Shown: positions 1-7,035 of the stretch, one piece after another
Layout of the letters: each line of letters starts with the position of its first letter
How positions within the stretch are numbered: the first letter of the stretch is position 1
DNA from: an uncultured Bacteroidota bacterium
GTDB lineage: Bacteria > Bacteroidota > Bacteroidia > Flavobacteriales > Flavobacteriaceae
DNA length: 64,000 nt
Assembly: GCA_902517365.1 (NCBI GenBank)
Contig: CABYCA010000001.1
Span: forward strand, 1 to 64,000
Reading direction: 5' to 3'
The notes under the pieces: generated by a model
Database searches by the model: none
What the model was told of the DNA's origin: nothing
The model's input: only the letters and a program-made list of their open reading frames with translations
Translations under genes and position numbers: made by a program

Positions 1-927
1 GTAGGAAGAATTGCTGCTCTTATTAATTGGGTTGAGGTTAATGATTTAAAAAAGAAGAAAGTTAGATTTGGTTGGTTTGATTTTATTGATAAAAAAGATG
101 TATCTAAAGCTCTTCTTGATGAGGTTACAAAGATTGGAGTTGAAAATAATCTTGAATTTATTGAAGGACCTGTTGGATTCTCAAACATGGACAAGGCAGG
201 TATGCTTATTAAAGGTTTTGAAAAGAAGAATACTATGATTACCCTCTATAACCATTCTTATTACAAAGATCACATGAAAGATCATGGCTATAAGAAACTT
301 GCTGAATGGGTTGAATATGAGCTTAAAATTGCTAATTATGAGGATTCTCCTGAAAAAGTTAAGAAGTTCTCTGACCTTATCTTAAAAAGGTATAAGCTAA
401 AGAGGCTCAACTTTACTAAGACTGAACAAATTGTTCCTTATGTAGACCAAATGTTCTATTTACTTGGTAAGACTTACGATAAGCTACAGACATTTGTTCC
501 AATTCAAGATTATCAAATTGATCATTATAAAAACAGATTCTTAAAATATATTAATCCTGGTTTTATTAAATGTGTTACTGATGAGAATGATGAACTGGTT
601 GCATTTGCTATAACAATGCCATCTTTCTCGAATGCACTAAAAAAAATTAATGGAAAAGTTGACTTAATTGGTAAGCTTCGACTCTTGCATGCTAAAAACT
701 TTAATCACAAAGGATCATTATATTTAATTGGTGTTAGACCTGACTTTCAGAACAAAGGTGTGATTGCCATACTATTTAACGAACTTCAGAAGTTTTATAA
801 TAAGTTCGGAATAACAGAGGTTGAGACAAATCCTGAACTTATCGAAAACACTGCAATACAGCAGCTCTGGAAAAATTATGAAAATAATCAACATAAAAAC
901 AGAGCTACTTTTACTAAAGAGATATAA
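1..927 (+). CDS. YghO-like GNAT-fold protein (5' end outside window)
   Basis: The reading frame is open from base 1 in frame with the stop at 925-927, so the N-terminus lies upstream; the first internal ATG at 187 is not the real start. The visible 308 residues match the YghO-type family of about 370 residues: a GFFEF-like segment (here FGWFDFIDKKDV), a GPVGFSN segment and a C-terminal acetyltransferase motif A around YLIGVRPDFQNKGV, where acetyl-CoA would bind. Substrate is unknown. It ends 2 nt before mnmE and is probably cotranscribed with it. Family assignment is from recalled motifs. Confidence 0.75.
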   Translation, partial: VGRIAALINWVEVNDLKKKKVRFGWFDFIDKKDVSKALLDEVTKIGVENNLEFIEGPVGFSNMDKAGMLIKGFEKKNTMITLYNHSYYKDHMKDHGYKKLAEWVEYELKIANYEDSPEKVKKFSDLILKRYKLKRLNFTKTEQIVPYVDQMFYLLGKTYDKLQTFVPIQDYQIDHYKNRFLKYINPGFIKCVTDENDELVAFAITMPSFSNALKKINGKVDLIGKLRLLHAKNFNHKGSLYLIGVRPDFQNKGVIAILFNELQKFYNKFGITEVETNPELIENTAIQQLWKNYENNQHKNRATFTKEI

Positions 928-929
928 TA

Positions 930-2327
930 ATGTATAATGAGGGAACTATTATAGCTCTATCATCTCCTCCTGGTTCGGGAGCTATTGCTATTATTAGGTT
1001 ATCTGGTGAAAAGGCAATTAGTAAAACTGACATGTTCTTTAAATCCAAATCAGGCAAAAAGTTAAAAAAGTGTGAAGGATATTCAATAAGCTTTGGTGAT
1101 TTAGTTGAAGGTGATGAGGTAATAGATGAGGTAGTAGTAAGTTTATACAAGGCACCTCACTCCTACACTGGCGAAAATATTATTGAGATATCTTGTCATG
1201 GATCTAATTATATACAACAAAGGATTATTTCATTATTTACAAATTCTGGGGTAAGACTTGCAAGTCCAGGTGAATTTACACTTAGAGCATATCTAAACAA
1301 TAAGAAGGATTTATCACAAGCTGAGGCTGTAAGTGATTTAATTGCATCAGAATCAAAAGAGGCTCATAAAATTGCTATGGAGCAGATGAGAGGTGGATAC
1401 TCTAATGAAATAGAGGTTTTAAGAGAGAAACTAATACATTTTAAGTCATTGATTGAGTTAGAACTAGATTTCTCTGAGGAAGATGTTGAATTTGCTGATA
1501 GAAGTGATTTAAAATCACTCTTAAATGAATTAGAGAGTAAACTATCAAGTCTTATTGAATCTTTCTCATATGGTAATGTAATTAAAGAAGGTGTCACAGT
1601 AACAATAGCAGGAAAGCCTAATGCTGGTAAATCTTCACTTTTAAATGCCATAGTTAATGAAGATAAAGCTATAGTCTCTGATATCCCAGGAACAACAAGG
1701 GATGCAATAGAAGATGTTACTACTGTAAATGGGATCAAATTTAGATTTATTGATACGGCAGGTATAAGAGAGACTTCAGATAAGATTGAATCTATAGGTG
1801 TTGAAAAAGCAAAAAGTAAAATTGGTACCTCTAGAATATTAATTTATCTATTTGATAGGTTAGATATTACAGAAAAAGAGATAATTAAAGAAATAAAATC
1901 CTATGAAAGAGATGATCTACAGATATATCTTGTAGAGAATAAAATAGATTTATTAAAAGATTCAAATACTGATAGTTATAAAGAAAATATAAAGTCATTA
2001 ATTAATCAAAATAACATCACTTTTCTTCGTATTTCTGCTCTTAACAGTGAACTTGTGTCAGAGTTAAAAGATATGATATCCAAAAATCTCAATCTATCTT
2101 CTCAAAGCAATATCATTATCTCAAATTCAAGACATTTAGAGGCTCTTAATAATTCTTTAAAAGCAATTGATTCTGTGAAAAGTGGATTAAAAGAAGGTTT
2201 GTCTGGTGATTTACTTAGTATTGATCTTAATGATGCAATTATAAGCATCTCAATCATCACAGGAAAAATTGATATAGATCAGGATATACTTGGTTCTATC
2301 TTTTCTAAGTTCTGTATTGGGAAGTGA
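930..2327 (+). CDS. mnmE: tRNA uridine-5-carboxymethylaminomethyl modification GTPase MnmE
   Basis: MnmE works with MnmG to modify U34 in the wobble position of certain tRNAs. At 465 residues it has normal length (E. coli 454). Visible parts are an N-terminal folate-binding domain (residues 1-120), a helical domain, and an inserted G domain with P-loop GKPNAGKSS (228-236), G2 region GTTRD, DTAG (275-278) and NKID (337-340). The C-terminus is the diagnostic FCIGK (461-465), whose Cys is the conserved catalytic-region residue. The 3' 126 bp are duplicated at 5936-6061, which marks this gene's end as an integration site. GTA-free ATG start 2 nt after the upstream stop. Confidence 0.97.
   Translation: MYNEGTIIALSSPPGSGAIAIIRLSGEKAISKTDMFFKSKSGKKLKKCEGYSISFGDLVEGDEVIDEVVVSLYKAPHSYTGENIIEISCHGSNYIQQRIISLFTNSGVRLASPGEFTLRAYLNNKKDLSQAEAVSDLIASESKEAHKIAMEQMRGGYSNEIEVLREKLIHFKSLIELELDFSEEDVEFADRSDLKSLLNELESKLSSLIESFSYGNVIKEGVTVTIAGKPNAGKSSLLNAIVNEDKAIVSDIPGTTRDAIEDVTTVNGIKFRFIDTAGIRETSDKIESIGVEKAKSKIGTSRILIYLFDRLDITEKEIIKEIKSYERDDLQIYLVENKIDLLKDSNTDSYKENIKSLINQNNITFLRISALNSELVSELKDMISKNLNLSSQSNIIISNSRHLEALNNSLKAIDSVKSGLKEGLSGDLLSIDLNDAIISISIITGKIDIDQDILGSIFSKFCIGK
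2202..2327 (+). repeat. mnmE 3'-end direct repeat, left copy (putative att site)
   Basis: This 126-bp stretch, the last 41 codons plus stop of intact mnmE, is repeated in the same orientation and without gaps at 5936-6061. I count 8 mismatches. A gene 3' end repeated on both sides of foreign-looking DNA is the footprint expected of site-specific insertion that restores the host gene. Confidence 0.9.
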
Positions 2328-2346
2328 GAATATATATTGATTGTCT

Positions 2347-2823
2347 CTATTTTTTTAAGAAATTAAAGTTATTCAAATACTTGGAAAAGTCTAACTCTTT
2401 ACCCTTATTCTTGTATATCCATTTATTTTCTTTTTCATCAGGATATATAAAAATATTGAAAATATTTGGAGCATTTTTTTTTGATTCAATAAGGTTGTTG
2501 GAAATCATTTCCTTTAAATCCAATGATGGTACTATTAGAAAATTTCTGTTTTTACCCATCATCTTTCTTCTTGGTAACACATAACAAACAAAAATGTAAA
2601 ATGTATTAGAGCTATATATCATTTTATTCTTATCAATATCGAACCAATAATACCTCTCTTTTTGGAAGGTAGAAGTTTTTACCTGAACTTGAATTGATAA
2701 ATTTTCTTTCTGAGCGATAAAGTCTAAGCCTTTATCCTTCATTGGAAGATATATATGAAAATTGTGTTGTTTCTCTAAAACATCTATTATTTGTAACTCT
2801 CCAATGTGACCTACTCCTGACAT
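2347..2823 (-). CDS. Predicted PD-(D/E)XK-fold nuclease (DUF4365-like)
   Basis: 158 residues. The N-terminal half resembles DUF4365/Holliday-resolvase-like nucleases: GELQIIDVL (E9), then D34 in KGLDFIA, then a QVK triad variant (Q47-V48-K49) in IQVQVKTS, followed by YYWFDI. These would be the metal-binding and catalytic residues of a PD-(D/E)XK fold. The C-terminal half carries no recognised motif. It follows the 87-residue ORF by 4 nt, so the two form an operon, and its 3' end lies 19 bp from the mnmE stop, convergent with it. A role in defence or element maintenance is inferred from context only. Confidence 0.6.
   Translation of the reverse strand: MSGVGHIGELQIIDVLEKQHNFHIYLPMKDKGLDFIAQKENLSIQVQVKTSTFQKERYYWFDIDKNKMIYSSNTFYIFVCYVLPRRKMMGKNRNFLIVPSLDLKEMISNNLIESKKNAPNIFNIFIYPDEKENKWIYKNKGKELDFSKYLNNFNFLKK
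2392..2426. repeat. 35-bp repeat shared with 7656-7690
   Basis: This segment inside the 3' part of the island nuclease gene (encoding the IYKNKGKEL region) matches 7656-7690 at 33 of 35 positions. The second copy is not in an intact gene. Confidence 0.7.
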
Positions 2824-2827
2824 ATTT

Positions 2828-3091
2828 TTATCCTAAAAAGTCTTTAAATTTTTTTAAAGCACTTATGTATGCATTATGACTTTTTTTTCCAAATTCGGAC
2901 TCATTTCCACTTGGACCATATTTTTCAACAAAATCATCAATGTTGTTTGAAAGAGAGTTGATTGATATATCTTCTCTTTCACATATTGTTTCAACTCTTT
3001 TAATATAATCATAAACAGTCGAGGGTTTTCCTGATGGAGTGGATACACTGTAACCCTGTTTCACTAAATAGTTTTCAAAATCTTGTAACAT
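2828..3091 (-). CDS. Stand-alone tyrosine-recombinase core-binding (SAM-like) domain protein
   Basis: 87 residues: an N-terminal helix (FENYLVKQGYSVST), STVYDYIKRVETICER and a C-terminal NAYISALKKFKDFL. The pattern resembles the SAM-like core-binding domain at the N-terminus of phage-type integrases. The catalytic domain with its R...HxxR...Y residues is absent and no remnant follows, since the nuclease gene begins 4 nt later. It could be a DNA-binding accessory or regulator, or a truncated integrase. ATG start; divergent from the acidic paralogue genes across an 84-bp gap that must contain both promoters. Confidence 0.6.
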   Translation of the reverse strand: MLQDFENYLVKQGYSVSTPSGKPSTVYDYIKRVETICEREDISINSLSNNIDDFVEKYGPSGNESEFGKKSHNAYISALKKFKDFLG

Positions 3092-3175
3092 ATTTAAATT
3101 TAACTATTTTAAACAACTATACAAACCCAACACGAATTGCAGTTGATATTGTAATTATATAACTTTAAAATAATT

Positions 3176-3970
3176 ATGCAATTTCATTCAAACTACATTG
3201 AGGCTTTAAAAGAGCATTATAAGGATCAAGAATATATAGGATCAGACTGGGAAAAAGCTGATAAGAGAAACTACCATCGTTTTGATACATATACTCAATC
3301 TTGGTATAAGATCTCTTCTTTGCCAGATAATGCAGAATATATAAATGAGACAGAGGATGATGATTGGAATGATTGGTGGGATGAATTTAATGTAAATGAT
3401 TATAAGGTATGGGCAGGAGATGATATTGGCAAGAAATTTAAAGGAACTATTACTTCACACTCTTTAGAATTTGATTTTAGAGATGAATCAAAGCTAAATG
3501 ACTCAGAAAAAGCAATGCTTAAGAAATATAGAGAAAATTCAGAATTTGATGATGATAAATATGATGAGTGGACACTTTTTGAAGATTCAGTTGGTGCGGA
3601 TATAACAGATTATAATGGATTCTTAGAGATGAATTTAGAACTTGAGAATGGGAAACAAATACTATTTTTTCCAATATTAAAGTTCCTAGATAAGGATGAA
3701 TACTTTGTTAAAGAAGATGGTTCTATTTTAAATTATTTTGCCCTTTGTTATACACAGCATAAATGTCTTCCAAATGAAGGTATTTACAATGGCTCAGATT
3801 TTATATCGTCAACAAGATGTAAGGATGTTCTATTTCTTCATCCTATAAGTGGTGAGTGGGAAAAGGTAAGTTTTGAGTACGATAACTACAGCAGTGGTTT
3901 ATCTTGGGATAAAAGCTCCATTATATATAAAGATCACGTTGAAAGGATTAAAAAATACGGAAATAAATGA
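3176..3970 (+). CDS. Acidic protein of unknown function, island paralogue A
   Basis: 264 residues, unrecognised. It is rich in Asp and Glu, with the stretch EDDDWNDWWDEFN near residues 60-72, and has no signal peptide or membrane segment. It shares with the next gene an N-terminal HxNYIxxLKxHYKD motif, a central W/D-rich segment, a FLHPISGEWEKVSFEYDN block near residue 220 and a C-terminal IKKYGNK, so the two are paralogues. The stop overlaps the next start by 4 nt, implying translational coupling. Function is unknown; DNA mimicry is only a guess from acidity. Confidence 0.75.
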   Translation: MQFHSNYIEALKEHYKDQEYIGSDWEKADKRNYHRFDTYTQSWYKISSLPDNAEYINETEDDDWNDWWDEFNVNDYKVWAGDDIGKKFKGTITSHSLEFDFRDESKLNDSEKAMLKKYRENSEFDDDKYDEWTLFEDSVGADITDYNGFLEMNLELENGKQILFFPILKFLDKDEYFVKEDGSILNYFALCYTQHKCLPNEGIYNGSDFISSTRCKDVLFLHPISGEWEKVSFEYDNYSSGLSWDKSSIIYKDHVERIKKYGNK

Positions 3971-4935
3971 AGCTACACGAAAACTATATAAAATTATTAA
4001 AGGATCACTATAAAGATTTTAGTTACAGTGAAACTATTGAAATGATCAAAAAAAATAGACTATACGTAGCAGCCAACTCTAAATATACTATTCAATCATT
4101 ACCTAAGGATAGGGTTTGGGCAAAGGATATTAATACGGATACATTTAAAGATTTTGAAGATGCTAATGATTTTATTGAATTATTAACTGATGAGGAACTT
4201 CATAGTTATGGTAGCCATACGGGAGATAGTGAATATGGAATGTGGGTTAGTTCAAAAAAAGCTGAATTAATAAAGGATAATTGGGATAACGAGGAATGGT
4301 GGGAAGATTATAGTAATAATAATGAGCTAAAAGATATTGAAGATGAGTTTAATAAGAGTAAAGGTGAAGAATTTAGTGGTATAATTTATAATCATTTAAT
4401 TGATTTTACATCTTTAACAGACAACGAAGGGTCTGGTAAATTAATAACTGATTCTCTGAAAGATAAAAGTGGATTTGAAGAACAACTAAAAAATAAAGAG
4501 ATTGTAATTAACGAATATTATGAAGGTTCACAATATGGAAATGCATCTTCGGATATTAGAATTTATTATTTTGATTTATCATTTAAAGAAAAACAACATT
4601 TAGAAATTATAACTTTTATAAAAGACTATGAAGGTAATGGATTAGGGCTTGATGATGGAACTCTTGAACTTGAGGGGCATTTTGATGGTAAATATCTTAT
4701 GAAAAACACTCTAACAAGGGATGTTAAATTTTTAAACCCCATTAATGGGAAATGGGAAAATTTTCTTCTTGAATATGATAATGATAGTGGTTATAGAGAC
4801 TCCATAAACTATAATTACACTCATCATTTAAGTGATGATAATTTTGACTTTTCTAAAGATTTCCCAGAGGAAGATAAATTAAATAAAGCCCTAAAACTTC
4901 ATCTTGAGAATATTAAAAAATACGGTAAGAAGTAA
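3967..4935 (+). CDS. Acidic protein of unknown function, island paralogue B
   Basis: 322 residues, unrecognised. Paralogue of the preceding gene: begins LHENYIKLLKDHYKDF, carries NEEWWEDYSNNN near residue 110, FLNPINGKWENFLLEYDN near residue 255 and ends IKKYGKK. It is about 60 residues longer, mainly between these blocks. Cytoplasmic by absence of signal or membrane segments. Start overlaps the previous stop (ATGA). The pair probably acts together, perhaps as a heteromer. Confidence 0.75.
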   Translation: MKLHENYIKLLKDHYKDFSYSETIEMIKKNRLYVAANSKYTIQSLPKDRVWAKDINTDTFKDFEDANDFIELLTDEELHSYGSHTGDSEYGMWVSSKKAELIKDNWDNEEWWEDYSNNNELKDIEDEFNKSKGEEFSGIIYNHLIDFTSLTDNEGSGKLITDSLKDKSGFEEQLKNKEIVINEYYEGSQYGNASSDIRIYYFDLSFKEKQHLEIITFIKDYEGNGLGLDDGTLELEGHFDGKYLMKNTLTRDVKFLNPINGKWENFLLEYDNDSGYRDSINYNYTHHLSDDNFDFSKDFPEEDKLNKALKLHLENIKKYGKK

Positions 4936-5055
4936 ATTATCAACAATCATATTTTAATACAAACAAATAATAATAGTTTTGTCGACTACGTGTAGATCAA
5001 CCTCCACTACCCTTCTGAAACACCAATAAAATCTAAGATTAGAAAAACTGTTACT

Positions 5056-5073
5056 TTCTGTATTGGGAAATAG
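5056..5073 (+). repeat. Third mnmE C-terminal (FCIGK-stop) repeat; internal att-like site
   Basis: TTCTGTATTGGGAAATAG encodes FCIGK-stop and matches the end of mnmE (2310-2327) at 16 of 18 positions. There is no reading frame of mnmE before it. It divides the island into a 2.7-kb and a 1-kb cassette, which fits two successive insertions at the same site. Confidence 0.65.
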
Positions 5074-5144
5074 AAAAAACTTGCTAAACGTAGTAAAATC
5101 AATACTTAAGAGGTGACAATTCGCATTATTTAAAATTAAAAAAA

Positions 5145-5164
5145 AAGCCCTAATTAAAGGGCTT
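5145..5164 (-). terminator. Rho-independent terminator of the 5180-5872 gene
   Basis: AAGCCCT-AATTAA-AGGGCTT is an inverted repeat followed on the minus strand by a run of T (the A-run at 5139-5146). It lies 15 nt beyond the stop of the minus-strand secreted gene. Confidence 0.8.
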
Positions 5165-5179
5165 CTTTATTAAGTGTAT

Positions 5180-5872
5180 CTAATTATAAGCTTTAATTAG
5201 AAGTCTTGTCCAAGATTGAGTAAATTCGGAAATTTCAGCTGTTACGTTAAAAAACTCTCCAAAAGCTTGACTCTCTGAATCATTTTTTGGACCGAAAGTA
5301 AAAGCCGAATTTAAGTCAGGGTATGTCCCATAAACAAGTAAGTTTTCACCATTACTTATTCCATGTGTTACCTGAGTTAAACCAACAAAACCAGGAGAAT
5401 CAAAAGTTTCCATAAGTTTAGAAAATGCATTTGCAAATACAGGAATATCTCTACTTTTAACTCTAAAACCCCAAACCTGACCAATCCCATAAAATTCTTC
5501 TGCATTATAAACCAAAGGAACGACACCAGTAGAAGCTCTTACGTTATCTGTAAATGGTCTAACAATATCAACATATTTTTCCCATTCTTCACCGGCAAGT
5601 GATGCTCTTAAATTAGCTAAAGATTGAGAAGAAGGACTTACAAAACTTAAAATGTGAGTATCCTCATATCCCATTCCTTTTATTGGAATTGATGAAAAAC
5701 TCATGGTTACATCTTCTGGAAAATCTACGGATGAATAATATGCATCAACAGCATTTTCAAACTCTACAGTATCCTCTCCGTTAACTTCAAGTATTACATC
5801 ATACCAATAAAGTTGTTGAGAAAAAAGAGAAACAGAAAATAAAAAAGAAAATAGTAAGAATATTTTTTTCAT
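5180..5872 (-). CDS. Secreted tandem ferredoxin-like (ABM/Dabb-type) protein, island copy
   Basis: 230 residues with a cleavable signal (MKKIFLLFSFLFSVSLFSQ). Two repeats are visible, each starting with a strand and a long helix: LYWYDVILEVNG (from about 21) and IGQVWGFRVKSRDIPVFANA (from about 130). This resembles two fused dimeric alpha/beta-barrel modules and is one of seven such secreted proteins in the window (see 7920, 40371, 41176, 41949, 52927, 56738). Function is unknown. It is the only gene between the internal att-like site and the displaced mnmE end, with its own terminator. Confidence 0.75.
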   Translation of the reverse strand: MKKIFLLFSFLFSVSLFSQQLYWYDVILEVNGEDTVEFENAVDAYYSSVDFPEDVTMSFSSIPIKGMGYEDTHILSFVSPSSQSLANLRASLAGEEWEKYVDIVRPFTDNVRASTGVVPLVYNAEEFYGIGQVWGFRVKSRDIPVFANAFSKLMETFDSPGFVGLTQVTHGISNGENLLVYGTYPDLNSAFTFGPKNDSESQAFGEFFNVTAEISEFTQSWTRLLIKAYN

Positions 5873-5908
5873 ATAATTTAATTTATAGTTAATAGTTAAA
5901 GATAGTTA

Positions 5909-5934
5909 AAACCCTCCTTAATTAAAAGAGAGTT
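5909..5934. terminator. Degenerate terminator-like inverted repeat
   Basis: AACCCTC...TTAATTAA...GAGAGTT resembles the strong terminators at 5145 and 7855 but has a mismatch. It sits between the 5' end of a minus-strand gene and the displaced mnmE end, where no gene needs it, so it may be a relic of a lost cassette gene. Confidence 0.3.
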
Positions 5935-5935
5935 A

Positions 5936-6061
5936 TCTGGTGATTTACTTAGTATTTATCTTAATGATGCAATTATAAACATCTCAATCATCACTGGAAA
6001 AATTGATATAGATCAAGATATACTTGGTTCTATCTTTTCTAAGTTCTGTATCAGAAAGTAA
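5936..6061 (+). pseudogene. mnmE: Displaced 3' end of mnmE (right island boundary)
   Basis: Open for 41 codons plus stop and aligned without gaps to the end of mnmE. It differs by three residues (D to Y, S to N, and G to R within the C-terminal motif, giving FCIRK) plus silent changes. No start or upstream mnmE sequence precedes it, so it is a non-coding remnant. The changed FCIGK motif suggests it is no longer under selection. Confidence 0.85.
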
Positions 6062-6157
6062 GTACATTATTTTAATTGAATATACAGAAGACAAATTAAA
6101 ACTATTATTAAACAAATGATACATACTCTGGTGACCCAATCAATATTTTTCATATCT

Positions 6158-6307
6158 CTAAAAAATATACTCAAATAAAGCTATACTAGCCTTTCCTAAT
6201 GCGAAACCAAACGAAATAAAAACCAAAGTCCAGACATTTTTTTCGGTCGTTGTAACATCATCTTTCCATCTGCCGGAATAATCCTTAAATGGATTTCTAA
6301 TTTTCAT
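6158..6307 (-). CDS. Small membrane protein, 49 residues
   Basis: ATG-initiated ORF starting MKIRNPFKDYSGRWKDDV, with one hydrophobic segment (WTLVFISFGFALG) near the C-terminus. It has a cytoplasmic basic N-terminus and plausible coding character. Not recognised. It lies just outside the island. Confidence 0.5.
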   Translation of the reverse strand: MKIRNPFKDYSGRWKDDVTTTEKNVWTLVFISFGFALGKASIALFEYIF

Positions 6308-6359
6308 ATATCTATGAGGTTAATTCAATATTAAGGAATCTTAAGTGACGAAAATAATT

Positions 6360-7010
6360 CTAATTTTTTTCAAAAGAAAAACTGGGAAGCGGGTTTTCAT
6401 TATTACAAAGAGATTCGCGTGTTTGGTTAAATCCAAAAGTTGGATTGGATGAAATAAAAAATTCTTCATCATAAGGACCTTCAGCTTCCCCTTCTGGGTA
6501 TGATGCTACACTCACCGAGAGAATTTCATTTTCGGAGTATGGATTGTCTAATGGAGGATTTTTCCAATTTATTTTATATCCGTAAATAGTATTCGCTTGA
6601 TCAAAATCATATGCGAAATTTAGCGAGACTTTCATAGCAGACATACCAGTCCCACCATCTATAATATCAGCAGTAAAATTTTGGCCACCATCTGTATTAG
6701 AACCCTCTTTCATAGTATAACACATATGAGCAATATATTGTGAAATTATACCATAATCAGCATAAACCTCTTTCAAAAATATATCTGAATCGTAGAAAAA
6801 GAGATACTTATCTCGTAGCGGCCCATCCCAGGTAAGCTCATCTCCAGTTACATCGTCATAATAGGTGGTATCATAACTGATTCTAACGAAACCTAATCCA
6901 TCAACGTGTTCAAGAAATGGTTTATCATAAAGAGAAGGTTCTTCTTCATTATCATCTACAGTACAGGCGAAAGCTAAAAATAGTGTGGAAAGAAGTAATA
7001 ATTTTTTCAT
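6360..7010 (-). CDS. Lipoprotein of unknown function, paralogue 1
   Basis: 216 residues with a lipobox (LAFAC, Cys16) and acidic residues after it, as in exported flavobacterial lipoproteins. It shares with the upstream gene the blocks FFYDSDIFLKEV and KEGSNTDGG(Q/F)NFTA and a spaced Cys, so they are paralogues from a duplication. Cysteines are at the CYTMKEG block and near the C-terminus (SLCNN). Outer-membrane or surface location is inferred from the lipobox. The neighbour's stop is 25 nt upstream, so they are probably an operon. Confidence 0.75.
   Translation of the reverse strand: MKKLLLLSTLFLAFACTVDDNEEEPSLYDKPFLEHVDGLGFVRISYDTTYYDDVTGDELTWDGPLRDKYLFFYDSDIFLKEVYADYGIISQYIAHMCYTMKEGSNTDGGQNFTADIIDGGTGMSAMKVSLNFAYDFDQANTIYGYKINWKNPPLDNPYSENEILSVSVASYPEGEAEGPYDEEFFISSNPTFGFNQTRESLCNNENPLPSFSFEKN
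6765..6802. repeat. 38-bp identical repeat within the lipoprotein pair, copy 1
   Basis: Identical to 7339-7376 in the paralogous gene. It encodes the FFYDSDIFLKEV block. Full nucleotide identity within otherwise diverged genes suggests recent duplication or gene conversion. Confidence 0.75.
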
Positions 7011-7035
7011 AATAAAGTTTTTATAAGAGATATCA

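Larger units (their letters stand above)
2328..6061. mobile_element. Small genomic island inserted at the 3' end of mnmE
   Basis: About 3.7 kb bounded by direct repeats of the mnmE 3' end (2202-2327 and 5936-6061), with a short third copy of the FCIGK-stop codons at 5056-5073. It seems to consist of two cassettes: 2328-5073 (predicted nuclease, recombinase core-binding-like protein, two acidic paralogues) and 5074-6061 (one secreted protein). The 3' end of mnmE (trmE/thdF) is an established integration site, for example for Salmonella genomic island 1. No complete integrase is present, so mobility in trans or decay is inferred. Confidence 0.75.

Noticed and set aside
187..927. Start of the YghO-like gene at ATG 187
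   Set aside because: The frame is open to base 1 and the upstream residues match the family, so 187 is internal and the gene is truncated by the window.
1364..1738. Long ORF opposite mnmE (and similar ones opposite other genes, e.g. 44914-45312 and 46273-46599)
   Set aside because: They lie antisense to strongly supported genes, have no signals or known family, and are expected in AT-rich codon-biased DNA.
4936..5055. tRNA gene in the GC-richer patch near the internal att-like site
   Set aside because: Neither strand gives an acceptor stem with a T-arm GTTCGAATC-like sequence or CCA-type end.
5936..6061. A second functional mnmE
   Set aside because: Only the last 41 codons are present, with no start and a damaged FCIGK motif.
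2328..6061. Prophage
   Set aside because: No capsid, terminase, tail, lysis or replication genes and no full integrase in 3.7 kb.
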